Assembly (NCBI GenBank): GCA_026545765.1 | Contig: CM048839.1 | Coordinates: forward strand, 3,100,001 to 3,164,000 | Reading direction: 5' to 3' | From: Plantago major | Taxonomy: Eukaryota > Streptophyta > Magnoliopsida > Lamiales > Plantaginaceae | DNA length: 64,000 nt | Shown: one piece after another, positions 1 through 11,944 of the stretch | How positions within the stretch are numbered: position 1 is the first letter of the stretch | How the letters are laid out: every line of letters starts with the position of its first letter | Made by a program: the position numbers and the translations under genes | The notes under the pieces: generated by a model | Databases searched by the model: none | What the model saw: only the letters and a program-made list of their open reading frames with translations | Told to the model about the DNA's origin: nothing

Positions 1-387
1 TGCAAACGGTTTAGAATTTCTGAAGTTGATTAATTACAAACAAACTATTAAAGTTATATTTGGGAAATAAAAATGTTATACGTAGATCAGCAAAGTTAGC
101 ATTACAATTGGTTTATTTATTTTCTTACTAGCTGCAGTTGGTAAGTCTGGTTACACCTATATGTCGATGTCGATATTTTTTCTTCAATTTTGTCTAGTTC
201 TACCCAATTTTCCAACAATCCTATTTATTTGCTGCAAATCTATACCAAATCAACAACAGCTTATATACCCAGGATTTTCAACAGTTCAGTTTAAGTTCTA
301 AGGAATTTACTACAAACGATGCAACCGTGAAGGATAAACACTTTCAGGATAAAGTTGACGGAGAAAATAAAGAAAAGGAGCTCATAC
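1..387. other. Left edge, 3' part or intron of the gene at 388-2034
   Basis: AT-rich sequence without a supported reading frame. It lies downstream (minus strand) of the last exon I can follow, so it is either its 3' untranslated region or an intron leading to exons outside the window. Confidence 0.3.
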
Positions 388-2034
388 CACTCAAAGTAAG
401 GAACTAGCATTGCCAGTTTACTGGAATTGATTGCATTCTTGGACATCTGAAGATGAGAAATAGCAGAAAGCACATCTTGCATCTCAGTTCCATTCATATC
501 TCCCGATAGGTTCAACAAAGGTTCATTGAGATAAAATTCCTTGGTTGGATATATGAGAGAATCCTGAGGCCCAACAAAATCATAGAGCATAGATAAATCT
601 AGCAAACCATCTTCTTCAACTGATCTCGACGCAAGTAACTTCAATATTTCCTCATGCCTAGCGTAACGTTCAGCGATCCCTAAGCTCAGAAGGTTCGTGT
701 CTGGATTAGAGTCTGTTCTCAAAAAATATAAACAAGTCAAGATTAGATCAAGTCATGTCAACTTATAATGAAGATTGGACAGAATATATAATTAATCTCC
801 AGTTAAAACAAAAATGTAAGTTTAGCAAGCAATAGTGGTGCAGGAAAAAAAATACTGTAGATGAAATATCACAAAAACGGGTTTACGAACCTTGAACATC
901 GATACGAGCAGAGGTTGGATCGAAATTGACAAATTGATCGTAATCCGAAACTACACCAGTCGATTTCCAATCTTCCTTTTGCTGCAGGTTTAAATTGAAC
1001 GACTGGGAGTTCACCAATTCCTTATTCGACCCATGATAGGGTAGAAAATTAGGAATATCCTATAACATTAAGATAGAAGATAATCAGGCAAGGCAAAGAC
1101 ATAAATATTTTCGGAGATCAATCTGTGCTTAAAAGAGCATAAAAGAATAAGTAATAACTAGAAATCTGTAATCATCTTCTATGAAAGTAAACAAATATTG
1201 AAGAATCAAAAGTAGCAAAATATGTCATTGGTTGAGAAAATGACAGACATAAATTTGAACTTAAAAGATATTATGAAGTAATACACGATTTATTCCCCAA
1301 CCAATCCCATATGTAATGGAGGGACAATCCCATCTATGAGAATGAAGCTGCACAAGATACCTCAACCAATCCAGAATCTTCGATCAAACTACAAATACCA
1401 TGTACAAGAACACAAGTTACATGCTAATCAGGGTATGGCAGATCAAGATTGGGAATACAATCCTTTCCTATAACATCTCAATAACTAAGAGATTCTGCAA
1501 GGAATCACACAAACTCATAGTTGGTTGATACTGAAAAACCATGAAGTACTTGTACAGTTAGTTGTATTATCTCTCTCAAGACCATCATACAATTAAAGAA
1601 GGAAGAAAAACAATTCCAGAACCCAAGAATGAGGTGTTTCAGCTACAAACACAAAAAAATACTAATCGGTCACAGATTTTCACAGCCCAAGAACAAGGTG
1701 TTTCAGCTGCAGACACATGACACATACTAAGAATCACTCGCAGATTTCACAACCCAAGAATAAAGTGTTTCAGCTAAAAACACATAAAAACTACCAAGAA
1801 TCAGGCACAATTCAGAAACCAAACATAAACTAAGACCAATCAAATACACGTTTCAGCAAAAAAAATCAAATCTTTATCAACTATCAATCAAAATTAACCC
1901 AAATCCAATCCTATAACTCAGAACCAGGCATGAAAACCACAAAAAGATGCAATCTTTATTACCTTTGAGACCTTGCAGTAGGTCTGTTCAGGGAAAACAA
2001 CCCCCAATCCATGAGGGTATCCATGAGAAGCCAT
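388..2034 (-). CDS. Unidentified plant protein, three exons seen, 3' end unclear
   Basis: I do not recognise this protein. Reading on the minus strand, the ATG at 2034 opens an exon (2034-1963, 24 codons, start MASHGYPHGLGVVF), followed by exons 1059-891 and 712-388. All three join in frame at GT-AG borders (…CKVSK/DIPNF… and …IDVQ/DSNPDTN…). The sum is about 188 residues, acidic and polar, with no signal peptide, membrane segment or obvious domain; the third exon ends in LVPYFE plus two bases of a split codon. Left of 388 the possible acceptors give only one or two codons before a stop, so either the protein ends there as …YFEC or further exons lie outside the window. A 900-bp intron separates exons 1 and 2. 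Good splice continuity makes a real gene likely; function unknown. Confidence 0.6.
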
Positions 2035-2610
2035 CGTACACAGCTTCATGATTGGTTTCTCTTTTTATCTCACCAGTTTTGGACTCTAATAGGAACTCTT
2101 GAATATATTCAAAGGGTGTTTTGATTTATATTCATGTCCACCGCATATATGGGCAGATTTTTATTGAAACCCATATCATATGGTTCTGGTGGTTTGATAG
2201 AAGCAGCTGGAATCTGATATTGGAATGAGCGATAAGTGGTTTAATTGTGGTTCAACTGTGATTCCAGGTCCAGATCCTTACCTGATACGGACAAGGTCCT
2301 TCGCCTTCACCTATGCAATTTGTATTGCTTCTGTCAGACTTTTACTTGGTTCACAATGCTTCCTATTTTTCCTTTTTTTGTTTTTTATTTGGAGATCAGA
2401 TTGAAAACTTTACTTTTCGTGGACTCAAGTTTGTTACCACTTGAACCTATGATATTGTTTGTAAGAATAAATTGTTTAGTTTATACTTTGCCATTATCAC
2501 TAACCAATACTATTAGACGGTTTGAGAAAACGAAAATCAGGTGCCTATTGAAATAGTGTCACTAAGTCAGGAAGATAAAAAAAAAAAAAAAAAAAAGAAA
2601 AAAGTAGAGA
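2035..2610. other. Upstream region of the minus-strand gene, no gene seen
   Basis: About 575 bp between the start codon at 2034 and the solo LTR. It should hold the promoter and 5' leader of the gene to its left. A run of 18 or so A bases lies at 2577-2597, just before the LTR. The plus-strand reading frame at 2245-2556 has no family resemblance and I treat it as chance. Confidence 0.35.
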
Positions 2611-2615
2611 ATTAT

Positions 2616-4462
2616 TGTAGCGTCCCGAATTTTATAAATACGAACTAAGGAAAATATGACTCGCGCTAATTTGTGAGCTTGAAAATTCGACGAACTTGAC
2701 TTGTTAAAATATAAAACGTTACTAGACGCATTACGCGTCAAAAGACTTGACATGAATTTTTGATATTAAACCGTGAACTAGTAAAATAATGCAGCGGAAC
2801 TTGAAAATCATAAAAGTTTGAGTACACAGTTTATAAATCATGAAACTAAAATGGTAAAGACGCTCTGGTAAAGATCACTGCTCCGGCACGCTCCACTTCA
2901 AAGTTCGGCTTCAAACCTAAAATTGATACTATTTTAGAAAGGGGTCAGTCGTGACCACTGGCTGAGCAAGCTCCATGCACGTGACATGACTTAAAGTTAT
3001 ATCTTCATGTCTTTTAAATCTTTTAATCTGGATTAATGCAATGCAACATATGACATGACTTGACTCTATTTAAACCCTGAACTTGAACTTGTTATTCTTT
3101 AAAACTCTTTAACTTGAACTTGAAACTTGTTTTTGAACTTACTCTTGAAACGTCTTAAAATCTTAACATGATCGCGAGCTCACTTGGCATCGCAAGGTCC
3201 TACCCCAGTCCATGGTGGCCTCATAAAACTCTTAAAACATGACTAGAGGCACTAATCACACTCTAGCTGATACTCTTGAAATTGCCACAAATGCATAGGG
3301 TGGTGTCCTTACGAGCCCTTACTTTTATTTAAATTTAAAACTTGCATTACTCTGAACTTAACATTTTCTTAAAGTGAATGCATGATTTTAGACTCTAACT
3401 CATGAATACATGGTTCTATGTGTGTGCACAAACACCATCAATCATATATATAAATATATACATAGCAATTCAGAATGCTCCACACCATGATTAGCAGAAC
3501 CAAGAAGGCTAAATAAACAAGAAAATATGTCATGGAAGGATTCTCGCAGGAAGGCTAACAAATGTAATTAGTGATTCAAATAATCATGTGATATTAACAA
3601 CTTTAGCAAAACCAAATCATTACAGCACTAATCTCAAAAGATCAAACAATTAAACACTTCAAGTACACATTCTCTACGAATCTAAGCACGCACACGGGAG
3701 CATATAAAATAATTGACTGAGAAACATAGAATCAACTCATGCAATTTCATGTAGTTAACATAGTACTAACACCCCTTGTACCTTTTGCATCCAATTTCAC
3801 TGGAAAGAACTAAAACTCATTCAAACATGAATATAAACTGCACAAGGTAAACTTTAGCTATCGTGAAATTCCTATAACAACTTGCACACTAACATGAACT
3901 ATAAATCAATAACCATCGCATAAATGTGAATAAACTCTAAGGAAATTTGCAAGCATATCACATATCAAAGCATAGATGACAAAAATTAATTAATCGTTGA
4001 TGCAAGTCCTAGGGGAACTTGCCTTGAGAGAACAAATACGAAAGGAGTTGAAAACGGAGTGGAAATCAGCTCTTTGTTCGACGACAGATTCTGAATTTCT
4101 AGAACATCAACAAATCAATCCGTCCGGTGGAAGTATAGACAGGTTTGTTATGAATCCTATCTCCAAAAATAAGCTCAATCCAACGGTTAACGAACCGGAA
4201 ATCGAGTTTAGAAGTTGACTTTGCCTGGCAGAAAATCTGCGCGCGAAAACAGAGTGGCTAAAGGTTTTCTTTTGAAAATCCCAATGATTTTTGGGAGATT
4301 AGGGTTTTGATAAGGGCTAAAAGATGGGCTCACAAAAGAATATTGGGATTAACTTTAAGGAAAACAGTTTTGGGCCAAAGACTAACGTTTTACGAACTCC
4401 GCTTAACGCTCGGTTCGTTCTAAAACGTCTAAATTCGAAATATGAATTTTTGGGCTGTTACA
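2616..4462. mobile_element. Solo LTR (about 1.85 kb) with 5-bp target duplication
   Basis: The element begins TGTAGCGTCCCGAATTTT and ends TTTTTGGGCTGTTACA, obeying the TG…CA rule of LTRs. It is flanked on both sides by the identical pentamer ATTAT (2611-2615 and 4463-4467), the duplication size made by LTR integrases. No primer-binding site, gag or pol reading frame lies inside or beside it, so it looks like a solitary LTR left by recombination between two LTRs. The short similarity of the two ends when inverted extends a few bases past the TG/CA. Its start resembles LTRs of plant Ty3/gypsy elements, but the superfamily is inferred. Confidence 0.75.
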
Positions 4463-4576
4463 ATTATTGTCCATGATCCATCAAGTTTAGTTTGAATAAG
4501 TTAAAGGTCACGTCCTAGCATAGGTGCGGTGAGAAGTGAGAACCACATTTTGTGGCAGTTTGGTTACTACGTGATT

Positions 4577-4958
4577 ATTGCTGTTAAACAAGCCGAGCTG
4601 AGTATTGTGATACTCGACTCGAGCTCGAGCTCAAACAAGCCGAGCCCGAGCTCGGCTTGTTAACAAAACGAGTAAAAAAATGGGCTCGAGCTCAAGTAAC
4701 ATGTAACGAGCTCGGCTCGAACTCGAAAAATTACGAGCTTTAACGAGCCTTATCGAGCTTTAACGAGCCTTATCTATAAAAATATTAAAAATATGTATAA
4801 AAAATATAAACTTATTAAAAAAATTACTCTTAACGAGCGGCTCGACAATCTAAACGAGTATGAAAACAGCTCGGCTCGAAATAGCTTATCGAACCGAGCC
4901 GAGTCGAGGCTTACCGAGCTGAGCCCTCGGTAAGGCTCGACTCGCATAACAACACTAT
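4577..4958. mobile_element. hAT-type MITE rich in GAGCTCG motifs
   Basis: A 382-bp non-coding element flanked by the 8-bp duplication ACGTGATT (4569-4576 and 4959-4966), the size typical of hAT transposases. Its ends are roughly inverted (ATTGCTGTTA… against ATAGTGTTGTTA… read from the right). The interior is packed with overlapping GAGCTCG/CGAGCC motifs and an inverted repeat around CAAGCCGAGCC…GGCTTG at about 4634-4660, so it can fold extensively. The same motif family recurs in degraded form at 18010-18215, 49150-49440 and 58680-58900. Confidence 0.65.
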
Positions 4959-4970
4959 ACGTGATTTTAC

Positions 4971-5440
4971 TGGGTAAAATCATTTCCAATATTGTTACTA
5001 TATAGTGTCATGTCCAATTGAGATACTAAATATCAAAGACCAATTACAGTTAAGGTACTGATTGTAAATTAGAAGGTGGACATGCCAATCGGTCCCAAAC
5101 TACAATTATCATAACCCCAATTTTACGTGAATTTGATCATTGAAGGTCAAACGAGACAAAAATGATGAAAAATCGTACGAAAAAGAATATAACAAGGAAG
5201 AATTTGACGAGTGTGAGTGGGACGAAGTCCATGATGTATTGCGAACGATCGATTTTACATGTCTATCTTCCGACATTTAACATTCGTTCGCGCGTGAATG
5301 ACACAACCCACATTTTAAATGTAATTAGTACATTAATTGTAAATAGTCATTGATATTTAGTACCTATATTGGACACGACCACTCTAAAGTACCAAAATTG
5401 AAAATGCATCATATTGGAGTACCAAAAATAGATTTTACCC
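4971..5440. mobile_element. Mutator-like MITE (tentative)
   Basis: A 470-bp stretch starting TGGGTAAAATC and ending GATTTTACCC, giving a 10-bp inverted terminal match, with the octamer GATTTTAC directly before (4963-4970) and after (5441-5448). With the next base (T/G) the duplication would be 9 bp with one mismatch, the size usual for Mutator-like elements. No transposase is present; the 63-codon frame inside (5162-5353) has no resemblance. Note that the repeat flanks GATTTTAC are themselves the inverse of the element ends, so the exact border is uncertain by a few bases. Confidence 0.45.
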
Positions 5441-6383
5441 GATTTTACGTAAATTGTAGTGGATTAAAAGTTTTAGTATAAATTGTTAAAACATGATGAT
5501 TTTTCCTTTTCTTACCGCTCTCTTTCGATACACTGATACTTCCTCGATTTCAAATTGAACTTCCCGCGGGCATGAACACAACAAGCTTTAAGAAAAAGTA
5601 TTAAGGATAGTGAATACAGTATGATATATAGTAAATAAAGTAGGAAATATTATTTTTATTTAAGGGATGAAGAGTTGAATTCGAAATGTTAAAAAACGAA
5701 ATTCGAAAATTTGAATTCGGGCCGGATGGAGTGTATACGAATATATACAAGCGCTTATAAAGTAGAGCACCAAGCTTACATGCCAGATAAACTGTTTAAC
5801 ACTCCATTGCAAAATTTTGGAAATGCGACACCAAACATGTAATTATCCCCTCGTAGGCGGCCTTCTATTATATCGCGTAAAAATATGAATAATTTACAGC
5901 CTGGCAAAAACAAATTACCAACCAAATACTCCCACAGTTTTTTATAAAACTTATTATTTTGATTTTGATTTTGATTAGTCAACTGTATCCGACTTTGACC
6001 ACAAATTTATCTTAAACGATAATAGTAAATAATTTAATAAAATAATATAATGAAAATTTAATTATTAAACTTTCATTTTATGATATTATTAAATTATTTA
6101 CTATTAAAGTTTAAGAAGTTTAATAAATCGACCTTAAAATAAGAAACGACAATTTTTATAAAAAGTGGAAGGGGTAATTCTTCTTTGCCGGTCCCATGTC
6201 CTATGCAGTAAAGTGAAAATCAGGTTGACCAATTTGACATAAATTTTTAGTGACATAATGGCCCTCGTATGTCCCAAATTGACCAGCGGGATCCAGCCAC
6301 GTGTAATGGCACGCAATTTCAAATGATCAGTGTCCCATAATAATCTTAACGAAGCCTTATTTTAAGGAAGATGATGCGGAACT
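5441..6383. other. AT-rich intergenic DNA, no gene seen
   Basis: No reading frame with family resemblance. Around 6000-6120 there are facing AT-rich repeats built on TTTAATAATTTAATAAA-like words. At about 5690-5735 the sequence ends in GGCCGGATGGAGTGTA, which looks like the decayed end of a Stowaway-type MITE. Confidence 0.3.
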
Positions 6384-7115
6384 GATATAACGATCCGACG
6401 ACTAATTGATTGAGACCAGGGGCGAAGCCAGGATTCCGACATGGGTGGGGCTCAATTAAAAATTATTTTTTATGAATAAAGCCTGGAAAATTTATTTGTT
6501 TAGAAAGATAAAATATTAAGAAATTCTCAATTATATAGCTTAATTATATTAAAATTTTCGTATTTATACCATCTTTATGAAATATTGGGTAGGACTATAT
6601 TCACATTTTAGCAAAAATACACATGTAAATTTTATTATTTTTAAAAAGATGGGTGGGACTTGAGCCCTACCCGGCTTGAGCCCTACCCCAAGTATACACT
6701 CCTTCACCCTTGATCGAGACCATGAATCTTTTGCGGTTACTCGTAACTCGTAAGTTAGGCGGCTCACATAATACCAGTGTGATAATGTTCGATTTTGAGT
6801 CGGATCACATATTTACTTTTGTAATCACCCAATATGTTTGGTACTGAGTTATAATGGTGGTCTATTTATATATGAGTTGTCCCACTCACTATTAATCGAT
6901 ATGGGATGTGTTTATTGCATTGTACATTTATACTACCCGCTTAAACTACTCGACGTCCTGCTTGATCCTCTGGAGGGGGTAGTTATGTTCGGGGACCAAC
7001 CATTTGCATCCCATGCGGGTTCGAGACAATCCTTCTTTGATACCATTTGTTACGATCCGACCACTAATCGACCAAGACACGATCCTTTGGGCCGACGCGG
7101 TTACTCTTGATTTAC
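6384..7115 (-). mobile_element. Degraded LTR element (TRIM-like), minus orientation
   Basis: Two related segments start with the words AACGATCCGACGACTAAT (about 6389) and TACGATCCGACCACTAAT (about 7050) and both continue to GCGGTTACTC. Beside the second copy, the minus strand reads TGGTATCAAAGAAGG (7045-7031), resembling the initiator Met-tRNA primer site TGGTATCAGAGC. The minus strand of the first copy also has a TATATAAATAG word near 6865. This fits a small LTR element in minus orientation whose outer LTR is truncated. It has no coding sequence. The first copy is split by a hAT MITE (6417-6712). Confidence 0.35.
6417..6712. mobile_element. hAT-type MITE nested in the LTR remnant
   Basis: A 296-bp element beginning CAGGGGCGAAGCCAGG and ending CTTCACCCTTG; read from the right end this is CAAGGGTGAAG, an imperfect inverted match. 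The flanks ATTGAGAC (6409-6416) and ATCGAGAC (6713-6720) match at 7 of 8 positions, as expected for an old hAT insertion. There is no coding capacity. Confidence 0.55.
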
Positions 7116-7689
7116 TATCTGGGTGATATGTTGGCTACACCATGTTATATTCCATTTTTTTGTCCTAACTCGTGTACGCACCAGGAAACTACTCAGTTGG
7201 TCACTCATCATTATATTGCTCTAGATAAAACGCACTTACTCCTGTAATTCTCTTGAATGGATTCGTGAAAATAAAGGTTCACGTTCGTCGTTCTCAATCT
7301 CCCAGCTTAACTTAACATTGGGCATTCAAAGAGGTGAGTGTGACATTGTTAGCTCATCTTTATAGACATGACCTAGCGTCGAAAATGAATACAAAATGAT
7401 AAGAATGTTAAATATGCCATTCGTCAAAGTCAGGGATACCATTTCCCACACGAGTCATCTCCATTTCATCATGCATGACCGAAGTCATACTAGAGAAGGA
7501 AAAAAATGGAGATTCCTACAACTAGTGATCTAAATTAGCTTAAAGGAATAAGAACCGACTCATACAATAAGGTGTACATTGAGACCAGCATATCCCAAAA
7601 ATCATTAATTTGATTTAAATTACCATTACTATACCACGAGTCCATGCCATAAGTTAATGCACCTGGCAAATGCCTCTTCGCGTGACATC
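7116..7689. other. Intergenic region upstream of the MATH-BTB gene
   Basis: No gene or clear repeat. It leads into the promoter of the MATH-BTB gene. Confidence 0.3.
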
Positions 7690-7702
7690 GTTTATAAATA
7701 TG
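7690..7702 (+). promoter_or_regulatory. Likely TATA box of the MATH-BTB gene
   Basis: The word TTTATAAATATG lies about 310 bp upstream of the ATG at 8002. The pyrimidine-rich leader after it, with CTCTCTC runs and the telo-box-like word AAACCCTAG near 7798, is typical of a plant 5' untranslated region. Confidence 0.5.
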
Positions 7703-8001
7703 CGCGTGATACGCTCAGCTCACCATCGTGTGTTATCCTTTCTCTCTCAGCTAAATCGCTCCTTTTTCCCTTTACCTTTCTCTCTCTACCCTTACGAAAC
7801 CCTAGAAATCAATCAATCATATCCAATCCACCCCCTTCCACCTCCAATTCGAGGAATTCTTCCCTTCAATTCCATCTCGTGACCTGAACTTCCTCGCAAT
7901 CGATAACCCGATCCCTTTCCCCCTTCCCAATTTCACCGGATCTGACCGTTTTTGTAACCTAATTCATTTCCACTCGGTTGCCGTATCTTGCTGCAGCGGT
8001 C

Positions 8002-10960
8002 ATGGTGGGAATGGGAAGAGTTTACAAGGAGACATCGAAGCCATCTTCCTCATCGCCATCGCCTTCTTCGCCGGCGGTGACCACGTCGACGTCTATTACG
8101 GAAACGGTAAACGGCTCTCATGATTTTAAGATCACGGGCTATTCGTTATCCAAGGGGATTGGGATTGGGAAGTACATAGCTTCAGATAATTTCATGGTTG
8201 GTGGGTACAATTGGGCGATTTATTTCTACCCGGATGGAAAGAGTGTGGAGGATAATGCTGTGTATGTCTCACTTTTCATCGCCTTGGCTAGCGAGGGCAC
8301 CGATGTGAGGGCGCTTTTCGAGCTTACATTGCTGGATCAGAGTGGAAGGGAGAGGCATAAGGTGCATAGCCATTTTGGGAGGGCGTTGGAGAGTGGACCG
8401 TACACTCTGAAATACAAAGGCAGTATGTGGTGGGTTTTCTTGATTTTTTTATTGATTGAAAGAGCTTATTTTTTAGTTTCTTGGCATAGTGTGTGATGGG
8501 TTTTGCTCAGTTGTAAAGATGATGAATCTTTTATCTGTCTTTTTGTGCTTATTGTTCATTTAATTCAATGCAAGGTGAGGTGCCTAGTTGGATAAGGGTG
8601 CTGGATATATCAGTAGGAGGTACCTCATTATTGATTGTTGTTTTCTTTAATGTTTGAGCTGGGTTTAAAGGTTTTGCTATTGAGATTTATGGTACTGCTT
8701 GTCTTGTCTACAAGTGATCCTTGACACATGTGGTTGGTTGCTAGGAATCTTTAGGTTAGTTATCTGATCATTTAGTAGATGCTGGATGTTTGTATCTTTT
8801 TTTTTTTTCCAGCATATGGTTTCTTTCTGAAGAATGGACTTTGCTAAATGCCACACTGACCCAAATCCCAAGTTTATATCTGATGATAGTTCTCTTTAGC
8901 CTTGTTAATATGCTTAGAAAAGAATGCTATTTACTTAATTGCAGTTTATCTTGATTGGTTTCTTTACGTATATTGTATGTTCTGTGAATATTGTGCTTTT
9001 TTCCCGGGAGGAGGGGGGATGTAATGTGGCTAAGGTTGTTATGCTACTGTTTTACTTTTTTCTTATTTAAGGTGGCAAACTGAAGGGCTTACTTTTTGTT
9101 ATAGGGGTTACAAGCGTTTCTATAAACGTAGTGCTTTGGAAACTTCGGACTACCTGAAGGATGATTGTCTTCAAGTTCACTGCTGTGTCGGTGTTGTTAG
9201 GTCCCGAACAGAGGGTCCAAAGATATATTCTATATCGTTACCACCGTCAGATATTGGTCAGCATTTTGGGCAGCTACTGGAAAGTGGGAAAGGAGTTGAT
9301 GTAAATTTTGAAATTGATGGGGAAACCTTTTCAGCACATAAGCTAGTTCTGGCAGCCCGTTCACCAGTATTCCGAGCTCAGTTATATGGCCCAATGAAGG
9401 ATCATAATACACAGTGCATAAAAATTGAAGATATGGAACCAGCTGTCTTTAAGGTAATGTACAGCCAAGTCTCCAATTCATCGTAATATTTATTTTCTCA
9501 CATAAGGAGCTTTTAAAGTTGTCAGCTCCCTTTGATTTTATTTTTTGGGTGTTTGTTTGTTTTGGGGGGGGGGGGGGGATGAATTTCTTTATCCTTGCAT
9601 ATCCTTCAGCTAATTTTATTCTTGTTGAATCACCATCTTAGGTAAAAAAAAAAAAAAAAAAAAACTGTTGGCTTTCAGTTTTAGACTTGTACAAAATGTG
9701 CATGCTAATATCCTTGTTACCTGAGCACTTTGACCTGCTAATATCCTTGTGTTCTATTGTGTTAATAATCTTTCTCTGAAACTTCATTGTCAAATATACA
9801 TTATAGGAGTAGTTTGCTTATGTGCATTCGTGGTCTGGGCCCAGTGGTTTGACAGATATTGTCTACACCCGGATTTTCCCTAGTGCATACTGTAGGGGCA
9901 GTGGTTTTTCCACGTTAGCATAAATATATTACTCCTACCTGAAGTCTGTTAAATGTTGAAGAATCATGTGGTCCTGTATTTTTATTATTCTCAGATAATC
10001 GACTCGGCCATAATCAGTTCTGTTTACCTGTCGTTTACCTTGCAGGCTCTACTCCATTTCATATACTTTGACAGACTACCTGACATGGAAGAGCTTACTG
10101 GTCTTAACTCCAAATGGGCTTCAACGTTAATGTGCCAGCATTTGCTTGCAGCCGCCGATCGATATGGTTTAGATAGACTGAGATTGCTATGTGAAGCAAA
10201 CCTCTGTGACGATGTTGCTATCAACACTGTTGCAACCACACTTGCACTGGCAGAGCAGCATCACTGTTTCCAGCTGAAATCTGTTTGCCTCAAGTATGTG
10301 GCACAGCCCGAAAATCTCAGAGGTATGTTTACACATGTATATGTGTCACTTTTGCCTAGTCATAAAAACCTTGTTGTGTGATTTACTTGCTGTCTTATGA
10401 GTTGGGTGAAAGAGGTGGGTGTGTCTGATTAGGAAAGTTAGAAGTCATGAGGTGCATAAGATCTTGTTACTGTACGATAATCTGTGATGCATGATCATCT
10501 CTGGCAGTTCTGCCTCTGTGAGAATTGCTTATAGTCCTGGGCAGCAACATGGTCTCTGATGCTTATCAGATCTTACTAAGCCTTCATTTTCACTTAGTCT
10601 GCAAAGCTACTATCTATCTTCAAATTTGTTAGTTACTTTGTCGTGTATTCGTTCAAGCTTACCACCTCCACTGGATGTATAAATAAAATATCACTGCAGA
10701 AGGCTTCTTGTATGAATTTTTCGTTACACTTTGAATCTTTTAAGATCTACGACTGCTACTGATAAGTTTCTTTTGTTGCAGCTGTTATGCAGACGGACGG
10801 GTTTGATTACCTAAAAGAAAGCTGTCCCAGTGTTCTGACTGAACTATTGGAGTATGTTGCTAGGATTAACGAACACTCTATTGGTTTGGGCAAGCAAGGA
10901 AGTGAAGGTGTCCTAGATGGAAGTGATGTTTTCGGTAGACGCGTGAAGCAACGAGTATAG
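8002..10960 (+). CDS. BPM: BTB/POZ and MATH domain protein (BPM family), CUL3 E3 ligase adaptor
   Basis: Four exons: 8002-8429, 9105-9453, 10046-10322, 10782-10960; together 1233 nt, 410 residues. The start [10 protein letters not shown] follows in-frame sequence without another ATG. A Ser/Pro-rich N-terminus is followed by a MATH domain (about residues 34-170: [11 protein letters not shown]…, GSMWGYKRF, LKDDCL) and a BTB domain (about 190-310: [29 protein letters not shown]), then a BACK-like helical tail ending near [10 protein letters not shown]. In plants such proteins bring substrates (for example class I HD-ZIP and some ERF/MYB factors) to Cullin 3 ubiquitin ligases: the BTB domain binds CUL3 and the MATH domain binds the substrate. 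All exon joins keep frame. Intron 2 holds a 15-bp G run and a ~21-bp A run. The family is certain; which BPM paralogue is not. Confidence 0.93.
9564..9663. repeat. Poly-G and poly-A runs in the BPM intron 2
   Basis: A run of 15 G (9564-9578) and a run of about 21 A (9643-9663) on the plus strand, inside the second intron. Their exact length is unreliable in most assemblies. Confidence 0.8.
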
Positions 10961-11944
10961 TGGAAGCAAGCTGCAAGCGGCTAGTGACTTTTCGGTAGCC
11001 CAGGAGGAGAATATAGCTAATTAGATCTTCACCTGGAGATAATTAGAGACATTTTTCAGAAGCTGCCAGCCATTGTCTAGTTTGATTGACACAGATGTAA
11101 ATGATGCTTTTGTATCTCTTCTTGATGTGAACTAGAAAGGGATCTCTCAAGAGCTTGCCTGCTCTATATTTTCTTCGTGTGCTGTTCTGATATTGTAATT
11201 GTGAATGCTATTCTCTGTGAAATTCATTTCTAAGAGCTTTTGGAAACCGTGCCCCATTCCACTTTCTTGTTTCATCTTTCCAACTGTGTCAAATTGTGGC
11301 AGTTAGAATCTAGTTTTTTGATGCGCCACTTTAATTTGCAATGAAGGTATCTAATTGGTTAATCTAGAGTTCTAGACGAATTCAAGTAAGAAGAAGAGTG
11401 AATATTGGATTGACCGGATGTCTATAAAAACAATACATAGTGCATGTATAGGTTAGCCGGACGGGACAAATGCATTTTAATTTGCATGTTTGAGTCGAAA
11501 GAAAGAGATGCTTTTGTATCTCTTCTTGATATGATCCTAAAAGTATGCTTACTATTGTGTATTGTCTACTCACCTGCATATGTGATCCATTTGGAGGAAC
11601 AAAGATTATGAGCTTGCATGAATACATATGCGAACCAATTTATGTATGACACTCGGGTTTGATGAGTCCTTGAATAATCATGTTTAAATCCAAAAAGTCA
11701 GTAATGTCATTGTCTAAATTGCTGCATCGTTCGTAATTACTTGTTCGAAATAATGATTTTGTGAAAGAGCTTCCTGAAGAAAAGACACAAAACGAGGGTG
11801 TTGGATGCAAAATACAAGTCTACTTTAGCATCCATCCATCCATCCATCAATTTCCAGCCAGCCCTAGTCTCTTATTACTGCGCGCCACTACTCAAATCGA
11901 AAGCAGAACGTCACTCAGAAACAGACCTAAATCCCAAATCGAAT
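10961..11944. other. BPM 3' region and LSM2 promoter/leader
   Basis: The first part is the 3' untranslated region of the MATH-BTB gene. The part from about 11700 holds the LSM2 promoter and leader, including five copies of CATC (11831-11849). No other gene is seen; the frames at 11382-11627 and 11761-12037 have no resemblance or overlap LSM2. Confidence 0.4.

Noticed and set aside
3997-4218. 73-codon plus-strand frame
   Set aside because: Inside the solo LTR, where chance frames are expected, and without resemblance.
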